Part shown: positions 18,890 to 27,309 of the stretch, one piece after another
Position numbering within the stretch: the stretch's first letter is position 1
How the letters are laid out: each line of letters starts with the position of its first letter
NCBI GenBank assembly: GCA_940746715.1
Contig: CALNWN010000007.1
Span: 62,001 to 126,000 of the forward strand
Source of the DNA: an uncultured Paraburkholderia sp.
Lineage (GTDB): Bacteria; Pseudomonadota; Gammaproteobacteria; Burkholderiales; Burkholderiaceae
Direction of reading: 5' to 3'
DNA length: 64,000 bases
Translations under genes and position numbers: made by a program
The notes under the pieces: generated by a model
What the model was told of the DNA's origin: nothing
The model's database searches: none
Seen by the model: the letters and a program-made list of their open reading frames with translations, nothing else

Positions 18890-19516
18890 TCACGTCAACG
18901 GAAAGTCGACGTATTTCTTGAAACCAGAACGCGTCGCGATGCGCGAATACCAACGCTCCAGACTCGGCAACGGCGGACGCTCGATGCCCTCCACGCCGAA
19001 CCAGCGTTTCGCGTACGCGCCGATCACGATGTCGGCCAGCGTGAACTTGTCGCTCTCGAGAAAAAAGCGCCCTTGCAGATGCGTGTCGAGCAGGCGCCAC
19101 AGCGCGGTGACATTGCGCACGTCGTCGGCGAGTCTGGCCGCGTCGCGCTGTTGCGGCGGCGTGCGCACGAGCGCCCAGAACACCGGCCGTTCCGCCGGCT
19201 GCAGCGTGGAGAGCGACCAGTCGAGCCAGCGGTCGAGGCTCGCGCGCACTCTCGGCTCGGCGGGACAGAGCGGGCTGCCCGCGCCGTATTGCAGCGCCAG
19301 ATGGCGCAGGACCGAGTTCGATTCCCACAGCACGAAGTCGTCGTCGACCAGCGTGGGAATTTTTCCGGTCGGGTTCATCGCGAGATAGGCGGGTTCGTCG
19401 TTGCGGCCGAACTGCAGGCCCGCGTCGATGCGTTCGTAAGGCAGCACCAGTTCGTCGCAGCACCACAAGACTTTTTGCACGTTGACTGAGTTCGTGCGTC
19501 CCCAGATCGTAATCAT
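18890..19516 (-). CDS. Glutathione S-transferase
   Basis: A 208-residue cytosolic GST. Residues 1-80 form the thioredoxin-like domain: MITIWGRTNSVNVQKVLW with the catalytic Ser/Asn region at 9-12, cis-Pro in NPTGKIPTLVDDD near 54, and the glutathione-binding WESNSVLRHLA near 66. The C-terminal all-alpha domain carries LADIVIGAYAKRWF, a conserved N-capping Asp box. It conjugates or reduces electrophiles with glutathione. It lies between zur and the NERD-helicase, pointing toward zur with a 157-base gap. Intact and normal length. Confidence 0.92.
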   Translation of the reverse strand: MITIWGRTNSVNVQKVLWCCDELVLPYERIDAGLQFGRNDEPAYLAMNPTGKIPTLVDDDFVLWESNSVLRHLALQYGAGSPLCPAEPRVRASLDRWLDWSLSTLQPAERPVFWALVRTPPQQRDAARLADDVRNVTALWRLLDTHLQGRFFLESDKFTLADIVIGAYAKRWFGVEGIERPPLPSLERWYSRIATRSGFKKYVDFPLT

Positions 19517-19663
19517 CCGGTCAATCCTTTTTGTCGACAATTGGCAAGCCGCGCTCCGCGCGGCGTTCAACCAATAACGATACACGATGCGCATGCGTTT
19601 GCCTGCCCGCGGCGACCCGCGTTGCGTACAATGAGCGCACCGAAAAATACGACGAGGCACCGC

Positions 19664-21358
19664 ATGGCCCGCATTGTCCCCGACGACTGGAAGAGCCTCG
19701 CCGCCACCGGCGCGGCGGCGCGCGAACGCGAGACCCTTGCGCTGCTCGAGAAGGCGCTTCCTGATACCTATACCGTCTATCACGGCGTGCACTGGACGCG
19801 GCTGAATCAGAACTTCTCCGTATTCGGCGAGGCCGACTTCGTGATCGTCAGCCCGGCCGGGCGCGTCATGATCGTCGAACAGAAAACAGGCTTTCTGCGT
19901 GAAACGCCAAAGGGCCTCGTGAAGGTCTATTTGCAGACCGAGCGCAACGTGGCGATCGCGCTCGCGCATACCATCGAAGGTTTGCACCGCCGGTTTACCG
20001 CGGCGTTCGGCGCGGGCACCTATTTCATCGAAGAATTGCTGTACTGCCCGGACCACATCGTGAAGGACGCGGCAATTGCCGGCGTCGACCCCGCGCGCAT
20101 CGTTGACGCGACCCGGCGCGACCGGCTCGCCGCGGTGATTCGCGAAGCGTTGCCCGCCGACGAGCCGCGTCTTCCGTGCGCGTCGAAAATCCATCACTTT
20201 CTGGCCGATGAGCTCGCGCTCACGTCCGATGCCAGCGCGCTCGTCGGCCAGGCAGGCACGCTCGTCACGCGGCTCGCGGGCGGCCTCGCAACATGGGCGC
20301 GGCGGCTCGAATTCTCGCCGTTCCGCCTGCGCGTGATCGGCACGGCCGGCTCGGGTAAGACGCAGCTCGCCGTGCAGGTCATGAAAGACGCGGTCGCGCG
20401 CGGCGAGCGTCCGTTATATGTGTGCTTCAACCGGCCGCTCGCCGATCACATCGCGCGTGTTGCGCCGCCCGAGGCGAAGGTCGCGAACTATCATCAGCTG
20501 TGCGACTGGATTGCGCGCGATGCGGGCCGTGAGCCCGATTTCCAGTCGGGCCAGGTGTTCGATCAGCTGGAGGCGATGTTCGCCGAAACGCCGATCGACG
20601 CCCGCTGGCAATTCGACGTGCTGATCGTCGACGAAGGGCAGGACTTTCAGGAGCCGTGGGTCGCGGCGCTCGAGCGCCTGCTGCGCCCCGGCGGCGCGTG
20701 GTGGTGGCTGGAGGATCCGCTGCAGAATCTGTATATGCGCGAGCCGGTCGCGCTGCCCGGCTGGACGATGCTGAAAGAAACCACCAACTACCGCAGCCCG
20801 CGCGACATTCTCGATTACGTGCGCGAGGTGGTCGGTGCTTCGGTGCCGAGCGCGGCGGCGCTCGCCTCCGGCAGTCCGTTCGACGGCTCGGACATATCGC
20901 TTTCCGTCTACGACGAAAGAAACGCCGCCGAGACCGCCACGGAGGCAACCAAACGCGCCATCACGCAGGCGCTCTCGCTGGGGTTTCGCAAGCAGGACAT
21001 CGCGGTGCTGTCGTTTCGCGGCCGCGAGGGCTCCGCAATGACCGCGCAGGATCATCTCGGCCCGCACCGGCTGCGCAGCTTCACCGGCAAGTACGATTTG
21101 TTTGGCAATCCGGAATATCGCGAAGGCGACGTGCTGTTCGAATCCATCTACCGTTTCAAGGGCCAGGCGGCCCCGTGCGTGATTCTGACCGAGGTCGATT
21201 TCGACGCCTTCGACGAGCGTATCGCGCGCAAGCTGTTCGTCGGCGCGACGCGTGCGACGATGAAGCTGATCATCGTCGCCTCGCAACGCGCCGCGCGTCA
21301 CCTGCATCTGCGCGACGCGAAGGACAGCAGGGAAACTGCCGAGGCGCGCGAAGCCTGA
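19664..21358 (+). CDS. NERD nuclease-domain / UvrD-like helicase protein
   Basis: A 564-residue fusion of a nuclease-related NERD domain and a superfamily 1 helicase. Residues about 10-120 have the nuclease core: FSVFGEADFVIVSPAGRVMIVEQKTG, with Glu/Asp...E-x-K as in PD-(D/E)xK nucleases. The helicase part has Walker A GTAGSGKTQ near residue 228, DEAD-like Walker B VLIVDEGQDFQ near 322, a TTNYRSP motif IV region near 370, and FVGATRATMKL motif VI near the C-terminus. Such proteins are thought to process DNA or RNA, and some act in phage defence. The ATG at 19664 (MARIVPDDWK) has a GAGG about 7 bases upstream; an ATG at 19631 is possible. Flanked by GST and a truncated phosphoribosyltransferase. 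Intact. Confidence 0.85.
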   Translation: MARIVPDDWKSLAATGAAARERETLALLEKALPDTYTVYHGVHWTRLNQNFSVFGEADFVIVSPAGRVMIVEQKTGFLRETPKGLVKVYLQTERNVAIALAHTIEGLHRRFTAAFGAGTYFIEELLYCPDHIVKDAAIAGVDPARIVDATRRDRLAAVIREALPADEPRLPCASKIHHFLADELALTSDASALVGQAGTLVTRLAGGLATWARRLEFSPFRLRVIGTAGSGKTQLAVQVMKDAVARGERPLYVCFNRPLADHIARVAPPEAKVANYHQLCDWIARDAGREPDFQSGQVFDQLEAMFAETPIDARWQFDVLIVDEGQDFQEPWVAALERLLRPGGAWWWLEDPLQNLYMREPVALPGWTMLKETTNYRSPRDILDYVREVVGASVPSAAALASGSPFDGSDISLSVYDERNAAETATEATKRAITQALSLGFRKQDIAVLSFRGREGSAMTAQDHLGPHRLRSFTGKYDLFGNPEYREGDVLFESIYRFKGQAAPCVILTEVDFDAFDERIARKLFVGATRATMKLIIVASQRAARHLHLRDAKDSRETAEAREA

Positions 21359-21570
21359 CGCGCGCGCAGGCTCGCACATACCGTCACACCCACGCGCGCG
21401 CCCACCAGCAGGCCCGTGCGCGTGCGGGCATCCCACCAGATCACGCGCGGCGCACCGCCGCGCAGAATGCCGATCGCCATTGCAAAATCTTCGGCGAGCA
21501 AGGCGGGTTGCAGCGATTCGATCCAGTGATCGAGCTGCTCATAGGTAAGGGGCAAAACCGGCTTGTTCAT
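21298..21570 (-). pseudogene. Phosphoribosyltransferase-like gene, 3' end lost
   Basis: The frame starts MNKPVLPLTYEQLDHWIESL and continues to AIGILRGGAP, the opening of a type I phosphoribosyltransferase-like protein (the RGGA loop contacts pyrophosphate). After residue 41 the sequence becomes Arg-rich and unrelated, and the PRPP-binding loop and the remaining 100 or so residues are absent. The frame runs into the 3' end of the helicase gene on the other strand. A deletion joining this gene to the helicase gene explains it. Call rests on a short stretch. Confidence 0.5.
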
Positions 21571-21836
21571 AACGCTTGTTGAGTCGCGTAACGCGTGGGG
21601 AAGGCCGCCGTTCGGCGGCAAGACGCGCCTGCGCGCGCCGCGGCGGCAGACCGTCGTTTTTTCCTGCAAAGAATTTTGACGATATTATGCATGCCGTTCG
21701 GCAATCGCGCGTCGGGGTGATGCGCGTGACGGCAGGCCGAGGCGCTGGCTCGAAAAGGCAGCGGCGCCGCAGAAAAACAGACCACGGAAAAAAGACGCAA
21801 TGAACAAAGTGACTGCAACAGTGCAACGCGGACCGG

Positions 21837-22339
21837 GTGCGCCTGCGAGCGCGCTGGATAATCGGGCTCGTCTTCGCGCTCGCCGCATGGAGCGTGCACG
21901 CGCAAACGGATTCGACCGCGCCGTCGCTTGACCTGATGGGCAAGATCGGCAAGACTAACGCGCGGCGCACCGTTCCTATTGCTTCGACGAGGCGCAACTG
22001 CTGGCGCTGCCCGCTCATTCGATCACCACCGCGACCACCTGGACACCGCGCTCGACCTTCACAGGACCGCTGCTCGCGGATATTCTGAAGACGGTCGGCG
22101 CGTATGGCACCCAGGTCGAGATCCATACGCTCGACGACTACACGTACACCATCCCCGTATCGGACTGCGACCGCTATGGCGTCGTGGTGGCGTAAAGCAT
22201 GAACGGCCGGCGTCTGAAGATCAGCGACTTCGGCCCTCTGTTTCTTATCTATCCGCGCGATGCGTTTCCCGATGAACTCGCGGGCGCCTCGGGCGACTCG
22301 AAATTCGTATGGCAGATCAAGGCACTCATCGTCAAATAA
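21837..22339 (+). pseudogene. Periplasmic molybdopterin-oxidoreductase-like protein, disrupted
   Basis: The 5' frame has a signal peptide, RLRARWIIGLVFALAAWSVHA, then soon loses similarity. From 21977 another frame reads FDEAQLLALPAHSITTATTW, then FTGPLLADILKTVGAYG, IHTLDDYTYTIPVSDCDRYG and ISDFGPLFLIYPRD, a pattern of the small sulfite-oxidase-like domain found in secreted Burkholderia proteins paired with hybrid sensor kinases. The frame change lies near 21960-21976, and a TAA at 22193-22195 stands where the family has a Tyr before SMNGRRLKIS. An ATG at 21800 in a third frame may be the original start. It overlaps or abuts the sensor kinase gene that follows. Confidence 0.65.
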
Positions 22340-22349
22340 CGCGCCGCCC

Positions 22350-24005
22350 GTGGCGCCGGGTTTTTATGTGCTGATCTGGCTCACGGCGCTCACGGCGCTC
22401 GCGGCGCCCGCCGGCGCGATCGGTTATCTGCTCTACGCGAACTTGCTCAATCCGCAGACGACCGAGTCGCTGACGGGCTCGTACGACGGCTTCTACTGGG
22501 ACGCGGCGCAGCTGCAGATCGCCTACGCGCGGTTCGAGAACCAGTTGCTGCTATATCAGGCCGGCGTCGACGACGATTACCAGCGGCTTACGTTGCGCTA
22601 CCAGTTGCTGCAGTCGAAGCTGCACGTCATGGAGGGCTCGACACTCCGGCTAACCACGCAAGTCGCGCTGGTGCAACGGCAACTGGATGAAATTCACGCG
22701 CTCGACCGGATGCTGACCGGCCTCGCTCCGGACCTCGCGGGGCTGCCGAAAGACCGGGCCGGTGTGAACCGGATCGTCGCGCAATTGCGCCAGCACTGGA
22801 ACGAAGTCAACGACCTGGCGCTGAGCCGCCGTTTCGCCGACGTCGCCGACCGCGAGGCGATGAACCGCGATTTCATCGACAAGCGCCGGATGCTGTTTGC
22901 CGGCGGCCTGATCCTGTTGCTGCTGTCCGCGGCGGCGACGCTGCTGCTGGTGGTCAACGGCCGGCGCCGCACGCGTCTCATGCACCAGCAGCACGCGGCG
23001 CTCGAAGCCGAGCACCAGGCGAGTCGCGCGGCGCGCGAGGCGAGTCTTGCGAAGGATGCGTTCCTCGGCATGATCAGTCACGAGCTGCGCACGCCGTTGC
23101 ATGCGATCGTCTCGTCGATCGAATTGCTGGGCTTCAACTATCACTCGGAGGCCGACCGCAAGGTGATCCAGCGGCTCGAAACCGCGGCGCGGCATCTGGA
23201 AGCGCAGATGAAGGATCTGACCGATTACGCGCGGCTCGGCGCCGGCAAGCTCGAACTGCGTCACGAGCACTTCGAGCCGCGCGAGCTGCTGGCGTCGATC
23301 GTCGACGAACATGCGATGTCCGCCGCCGCGCGCGGCCTGAAGCTGGAGAGCGAGGCGAGCGGCGTGACCGGACTCGTCGACTCCGATCCGCATCGCATTC
23401 GCCAGATCGTGAATAACCTCGTCACCAACGCGATCCGCTATACGGAGACCGGCACGATCCGCGTGAAGCTGATGCAGCGGCCGGCGCTCCTGAGCTTCGT
23501 GGTGAGCGACACGGGGCCGGGCGTGCCGCAAGCGCAGATTCCGCTGATCTTCCAGGAGTTCACGCAACTGGACGGCTCGCGGACGCGCCGCTTCGAGGGC
23601 GCGGGCATGGGCCTCACCATTCGTTCAGGGGCTCGTGCGGCTCTTCGGCGGCACGGTGGAAGTGGCGAGCGTGGGTGGGCGAAGGCACGACTTTCACGGT
23701 GACGATTCCCGTCACGCCGGTCGCGCCCGCACCTTCGCGCGACGCACAGGCGCAGGCAGAGCTGGGCGGAGCGCGACGGCTACGCGTTTCTCGCGGACCT
23801 CGCCGCGCGTGGCGAGCCGGTCGCGGGCGTGCCGGTGATCGTGGTCAGCGCGTATGCGCCGGAAGCCGGCGCGAAGCAGACAGAAGGAGAGACCCACGGC
23901 GGGGCGGCCGCGCAGCCGTTTTTCGAAGCGTTATTAAAGCCGGTACATTACGGTGACCTGCGCAGCGCGTTGCAGCGTGCACTGGCTTCGCGGCGCGTCG
24001 TCTGA
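22350..24005 (+). pseudogene. Hybrid sensor histidine kinase, receiver domain mostly deleted
   Basis: Residues from the GTG at 22350 include a first membrane helix (FYVLIWLTALTALAAPAGAI), a 150-residue periplasmic helical sensor, a second helix near 22890-22950, the HisKA box SHELRTPLHAIVSSIELLG, and HATPase motifs NNLVTNAIRY (N box), DTGPGVP (G1) and GAGMGLTI (G2). At about 23622 the frame shifts, and again near 23672; GEGTTFTVTIPVTPV ends the ATPase domain. The C-terminal receiver survives only as its last third (RDGYAFLADLAARG, VPVIVVSAYAPEAG, LLKPVHYGDLRSALQRAL) to a TGA at 24003; the acidic pocket and phospho-acceptor Asp are gone. The gene probably sensed with the secreted protein encoded just upstream. 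Start uncertain. Confidence 0.8.
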
Positions 24006-24032
24006 GACGGCGCTGGCAAGAGTACGACGGAT

Positions 24033-24884
24033 TCAGGGCCGATTCAGCCGCTTCGACAGGTCGGCCACCAGAATCGCCATCCGCGCGGGCTTTTCATAGC
24101 AGGCGACGTCGTAATTGCGGATCACCTGGCTGATCTCCGACTCGCTCGCCTTGCCGGTCAGCAATTCGCCGGTCAGAACGAAAATCGGCGCGTCCGGATT
24201 TTCCGACGCGCGCACCGCGCGAATCGCAGCCGCCGAGGTTTGCGAGCCGAACAGCCAGTCGATCACGATGCCGTCGAACACCTGCGTTTGCAGTTGCTCG
24301 GCAAAGGCCGCGAGTCCGTAGATGGCGACGGCGGCAAAGCCGCTGCGCTCCAGATAGTCGCGCAGATTGTCGGCGCTCGCCTGATCGTCGACCACCGCGA
24401 TGGTCGGCTTGTCCGTTTCCGCGCGGCGCGGATAGATCTCGATCTTGTGGACTTCATAGGCGCTCTGGTAGAGCGCGCCGTCGTGCCGCGCGACGCGCCA
24501 CTGGCCGAGCTTCGAGTAGGCGACGAATTCGGGGCGGCTGCCCGGTTCGAGCGCCGCGCCGACCCATGCGGTGCACGGCAGCTCGATTGCGCCGATGCAG
24601 AATACAGCCTCCTGCGCGATTGCGCCGATCATGCCGGGATCCAGCGACTGGGCGCCGAAGAGCTGCGCGGCGGGCTCGCCGTACACCTCCGCGACCTTCT
24701 TGATTTGCGACAGGGTCCACGGGCTGTTGCCCCGGAGCTTGCGGTGCCCCTGCGAAAAACTGAGGTCGAGGATGCGGCAAAGTTCTGTGGTTTGCTGTCG
24801 CTTGCCGATTCCATGCCGGCTCATCAACCCACGCACGCGCTCGGCGACGGCGATGGAGTCCGGTGAGTGTGTTTCGTTGGTCAT
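24033..24884 (-). CDS. BetR-domain regulator with C-terminal receiver-like domain
   Basis: A 283-residue protein. Residues about 10-75 resemble the BetR helix-turn-helix domain (VRGLMSRHGIGKRQQTTELC, then LSFSQGHRKLRGNSPWTL). Residues about 165-275 look like a CheY-type receiver: TIAVVDDQASAD, DGIVIDWLFG with the acceptor-position Asp, VLTGELL, and CYEKPARM with the Lys. A middle region of unknown fold contains a cluster ending in IELPCTAWVGAALEPG. It ends 27 bases from the end of the broken hybrid kinase gene, convergently, so it may have been its partner. The ATG at 24884 is chosen; the frame extends over 300 bases further 5' from a GTG that has an AAGGAGG six bases upstream, but that extension does not read as protein. 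Intact. Confidence 0.72.
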   Translation of the reverse strand: MTNETHSPDSIAVAERVRGLMSRHGIGKRQQTTELCRILDLSFSQGHRKLRGNSPWTLSQIKKVAEVYGEPAAQLFGAQSLDPGMIGAIAQEAVFCIGAIELPCTAWVGAALEPGSRPEFVAYSKLGQWRVARHDGALYQSAYEVHKIEIYPRRAETDKPTIAVVDDQASADNLRDYLERSGFAAVAIYGLAAFAEQLQTQVFDGIVIDWLFGSQTSAAAIRAVRASENPDAPIFVLTGELLTGKASESEISQVIRNYDVACYEKPARMAILVADLSKRLNRP

Positions 24885-25249
24885 ACTGCGTGAGAATCCG
24901 CCGTTCTTAAAGGGCTGTGGGGGCGATACGGCAGGCGTAACGCGGCCATGCATCATGGACACAGCGCGACGCAGGTACGCGGGGGAGAGCAAATGTACCG
25001 TAAAAACATCGCCATCAGGCTTTTTGTGCAGGTGCCGCTGCACGCGCTCAAGTACATGCACCGTGATGCACTTGGCATAAACCCATTTTACCGGCGAAAA
25101 CGGGCCACATCCACAGAACGGCATGCCTGCGCGGCGCCACCGCGCCGCGTTGTCATGCCAGGCGGGCATTGCGGACAGTGGCCTCGCCTGCGAAGATGAT
25201 GCCCGCACTTAAAACCTCCTTGCCCGATGACGAAAAACCTCCTTGCCCG
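24885..25249. other. Intergenic region with 23-bp tandem duplication
   Basis: A 365-bp divergent intergenic region between the BetR-type gene and the FAD oxidoreductase. It holds a perfect 23-bp tandem duplication reaching the oxidoreductase start (see separate entry), and short imperfect inverted repeats around 25050-25075. No gene is supported, although one minus-strand frame runs through it. Confidence 0.5.
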
Positions 25250-25256
25250 ATGACGA
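25211..25256. repeat. Perfect 23-bp tandem duplication at the oxidoreductase start
   Basis: The 23 bases at 25211-25233 are repeated exactly at 25234-25256. Each copy holds CCTCCTT (AAGGAGG on the minus strand) and GATGACGA, so the ATG now used at 25250 has a duplicate at 25227. Twenty-three is not a multiple of three, so only the second ATG is in frame. It looks like a recent slippage duplication. Confidence 0.85.
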
Positions 25257-26565
25257 CGACTTATCCGCTGCACGCCGGCTTCACTTCGCCCGACCAACCG
25301 TTTGCGCAATACGCCGACGTGGTGATCGGCGGGGCCGGCATCATGGGTTGCGCGGCGGCTTACTATCTGGCGCGGCGCGGGCTCTCGGTCGTCGTGCTCG
25401 ACAAATCGCGGATTGCCGGCCAGCAGTCGTCGCGCGCGTGGGGTTTCGTGCGCCAGCAGGGCCGCGAGTCGGCGGAAGTGCCGCTCATGATGGCGAGCAT
25501 TCCGCTGTGGGCAACGCTCGAGCGCGAACTGGACTTCGATCTGGAATGGCGTCAGGGCGGTTGCCTTTACGTCGCGACCGGCGAGGAGGACTGGGCGTCG
25601 TTCCAGCAATGGATGGACGTGGCGCGCCAGCACGGGCTCGACACCCGCACGCTGGACCGCAAGCAGATCGATTCGGTGGTGACGGGCATGCAAGGCCCGT
25701 CACTCGGCGGCCTCTACACGCCGAGCGACGGTCAGGCCGCGCCGCTCCGCGCGGCGCAAGCCGGCGCGCTTTTTTTGAAGGCTGCGGGGTGCTCGGCGTG
25801 GAGCGCGCGGCGGGCGCCGTCGCCGGAGTGGTGACCGAGCGCGGGACGGTGCGCACGTCGCGTTTTATTTGCGCGGCGGGCGCGAGCAGCTGGCGCCTCC
25901 TGAAGACATTGGGCCTCGAATTGCCGCAGCAGGCGGTGCGCGGCACATGCATGCGCACGAATCCGCTGCCGCCAGTGACCGCGTCGACCTTCTGGGGGCA
26001 TGGGCTCGGCGTGCGGCAGCGCGCGAACGGCGCGATCAATCTCGCTGACGACATGCAGGTCGACGTCGACATGACGCTCGGGCATTTTCGTGCGCTGAAA
26101 TGGTTCCTGCCGGAGCTGTGGAGTCAGCGCGAGAAGTTCAGCTTTCATCTGAACGGCGCCTGCCTGCGCGATGTGCGGGACCGTCTGCCGGGCGTCGTGC
26201 CGGCGGGCGAGCGGGTGCTGCATCCGCGCGACTCGCATCCGCAACCGAACCCGAGCCACGCGCCGCGCGCGCTCGCGAAACTGCGCGCGCTCTTTCCCGC
26301 GTTGAAGGACGCGCAGGTGGTCGAGTCCTGGGCCGGTCTGATCGACGTGCTGCCCGACGGCATTCCCGTCATCGACGCGCCGCCGCAGGTCGGCGGTCTC
26401 ACTATCGCGACCGGCTTTTGCGGCCATGGTTTCGCGATGGGGCCGATCGTCGGCAAGCTGCTGGCGGAGATCAGCGACGGCGGCAAGCCCTCGCTCGATC
26501 TGTCCGCGTTCCGCTTGCAGCGTTTTTTCGACGGCACGATGCAGCAGCCTCGCAGCATGCTGTGA
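25250..26565 (+). pseudogene. FAD-dependent amino-acid/glycine oxidase-like oxidoreductase, frameshifted
   Basis: A DAO/DadA-type flavoprotein read in two frames. The first (25250 to about 25790) has the dinucleotide fold VVIGGAGIMGCAAAYYLARRG and IAGQQSSRAWGFVRQQGRES, the second (about 25790 to 26565) has RFICAAGASSWRLLKTLGLE and the FAD-closing GGLTIATGFCGHGFAMGP followed by GKLLAEI. One-base change near 25786-25796 separates them. Enzymes of this family oxidise D-amino acids, sarcosine or similar amines at the membrane or in the cytosol. Followed by a C39-type protein gene and an ornithine-cyclodeaminase-like chimera, which suggests a lost imino/amino-acid catabolic module. Confidence 0.82.
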
Positions 26566-26613
26566 GCGCGCCCGCTCACCTTCATTTTCCGCATCTTCCT
26601 GGATCGCCTTTGC

Positions 26614-27195
26614 ATGAATGAACCGACCTTGCGCCACGCCGGAGTTCCGTACTACACACAGTGGGGCAGTCCCGAATGGGTTCGCCCGATTGTCGAGTGG
26701 CAGGCCGACCCCTGCGACGATCCCGGCTGGCAAAGGAGCGGCTTTTCTGACCGGGAGCGCTACCGTTTCTGGGCCAAACGCCTGTGCGGGCTGACCTGCC
26801 TCGAGTCGGCGCTCGACTACTGGCGTATCGAACACCCGCCGCGCGCCGCGCTGCTGGACGAAGCGTTGCGGTGCGGCGTGTATCGGCTGAGGCACGACGG
26901 CGGCGTCGACGGCTTGATCTATCGGCCGTTTGCAGAATGGGGGCGGGAGGCGTTCGGCGTGCGTGTCGACGTGCTGCCGCAGGCGTCGCTGGAAGAAGTG
27001 GCCGGGCGTCTCGATGCGCGCACGCTTGCCATCGTCTCCGTCAGCCCGGAGATCCGCTATCCTGACCAGCCGAACCAGCGGCAGGGCGGACATCTCGTGG
27101 TGCTGCACGGGCGCGATACCGGCGGCGTGTGGTTTCACAATCCGTCGGGAATCGAGCCGCAACAAGCCGACGTCTATCTGCTTTCGCAACCATGA
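26614..27195 (+). CDS. C39-like cysteine peptidase family protein
   Basis: A 193-residue cytosolic protein with the papain-like C39 layout: Cys in KRLCGLTCLESALDYW near residue 52, His in GGHLVVLHG near residue 154, and the following Asn in WFHNPSG near 170. The start HAGVPYYTQWGSPEW is also typical of this family, which is widespread and poorly characterised; it may cleave peptides or have no protease activity. The ATG at 26614 fits the family start; 48 bases separate it from the broken oxidoreductase gene, and 114 from the chimera downstream. Intact. Confidence 0.78.
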   Translation: MNEPTLRHAGVPYYTQWGSPEWVRPIVEWQADPCDDPGWQRSGFSDRERYRFWAKRLCGLTCLESALDYWRIEHPPRAALLDEALRCGVYRLRHDGGVDGLIYRPFAEWGREAFGVRVDVLPQASLEEVAGRLDARTLAIVSVSPEIRYPDQPNQRQGGHLVVLHGRDTGGVWFHNPSGIEPQQADVYLLSQP

Positions 27196-27309
27196 CGCGT
27201 TTCTATGCCGGCCGCGGCATGACGCTCAGCCGCGCGCAGGGCTGAGCGTCTGATCGGGCCCGTTTTCTGCTGGGTGGTCCGTACCGACATCTGCGATACA
27301 GGACCCGAC

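Noticed and set aside
25000..25208. N-terminal extension of the BetR-type gene from a GTG at 25208 with an AAGGAGG upstream
   Set aside because: The extra 108 residues look arbitrary, and the AAGGAGG belongs to the 23-bp duplicated unit.
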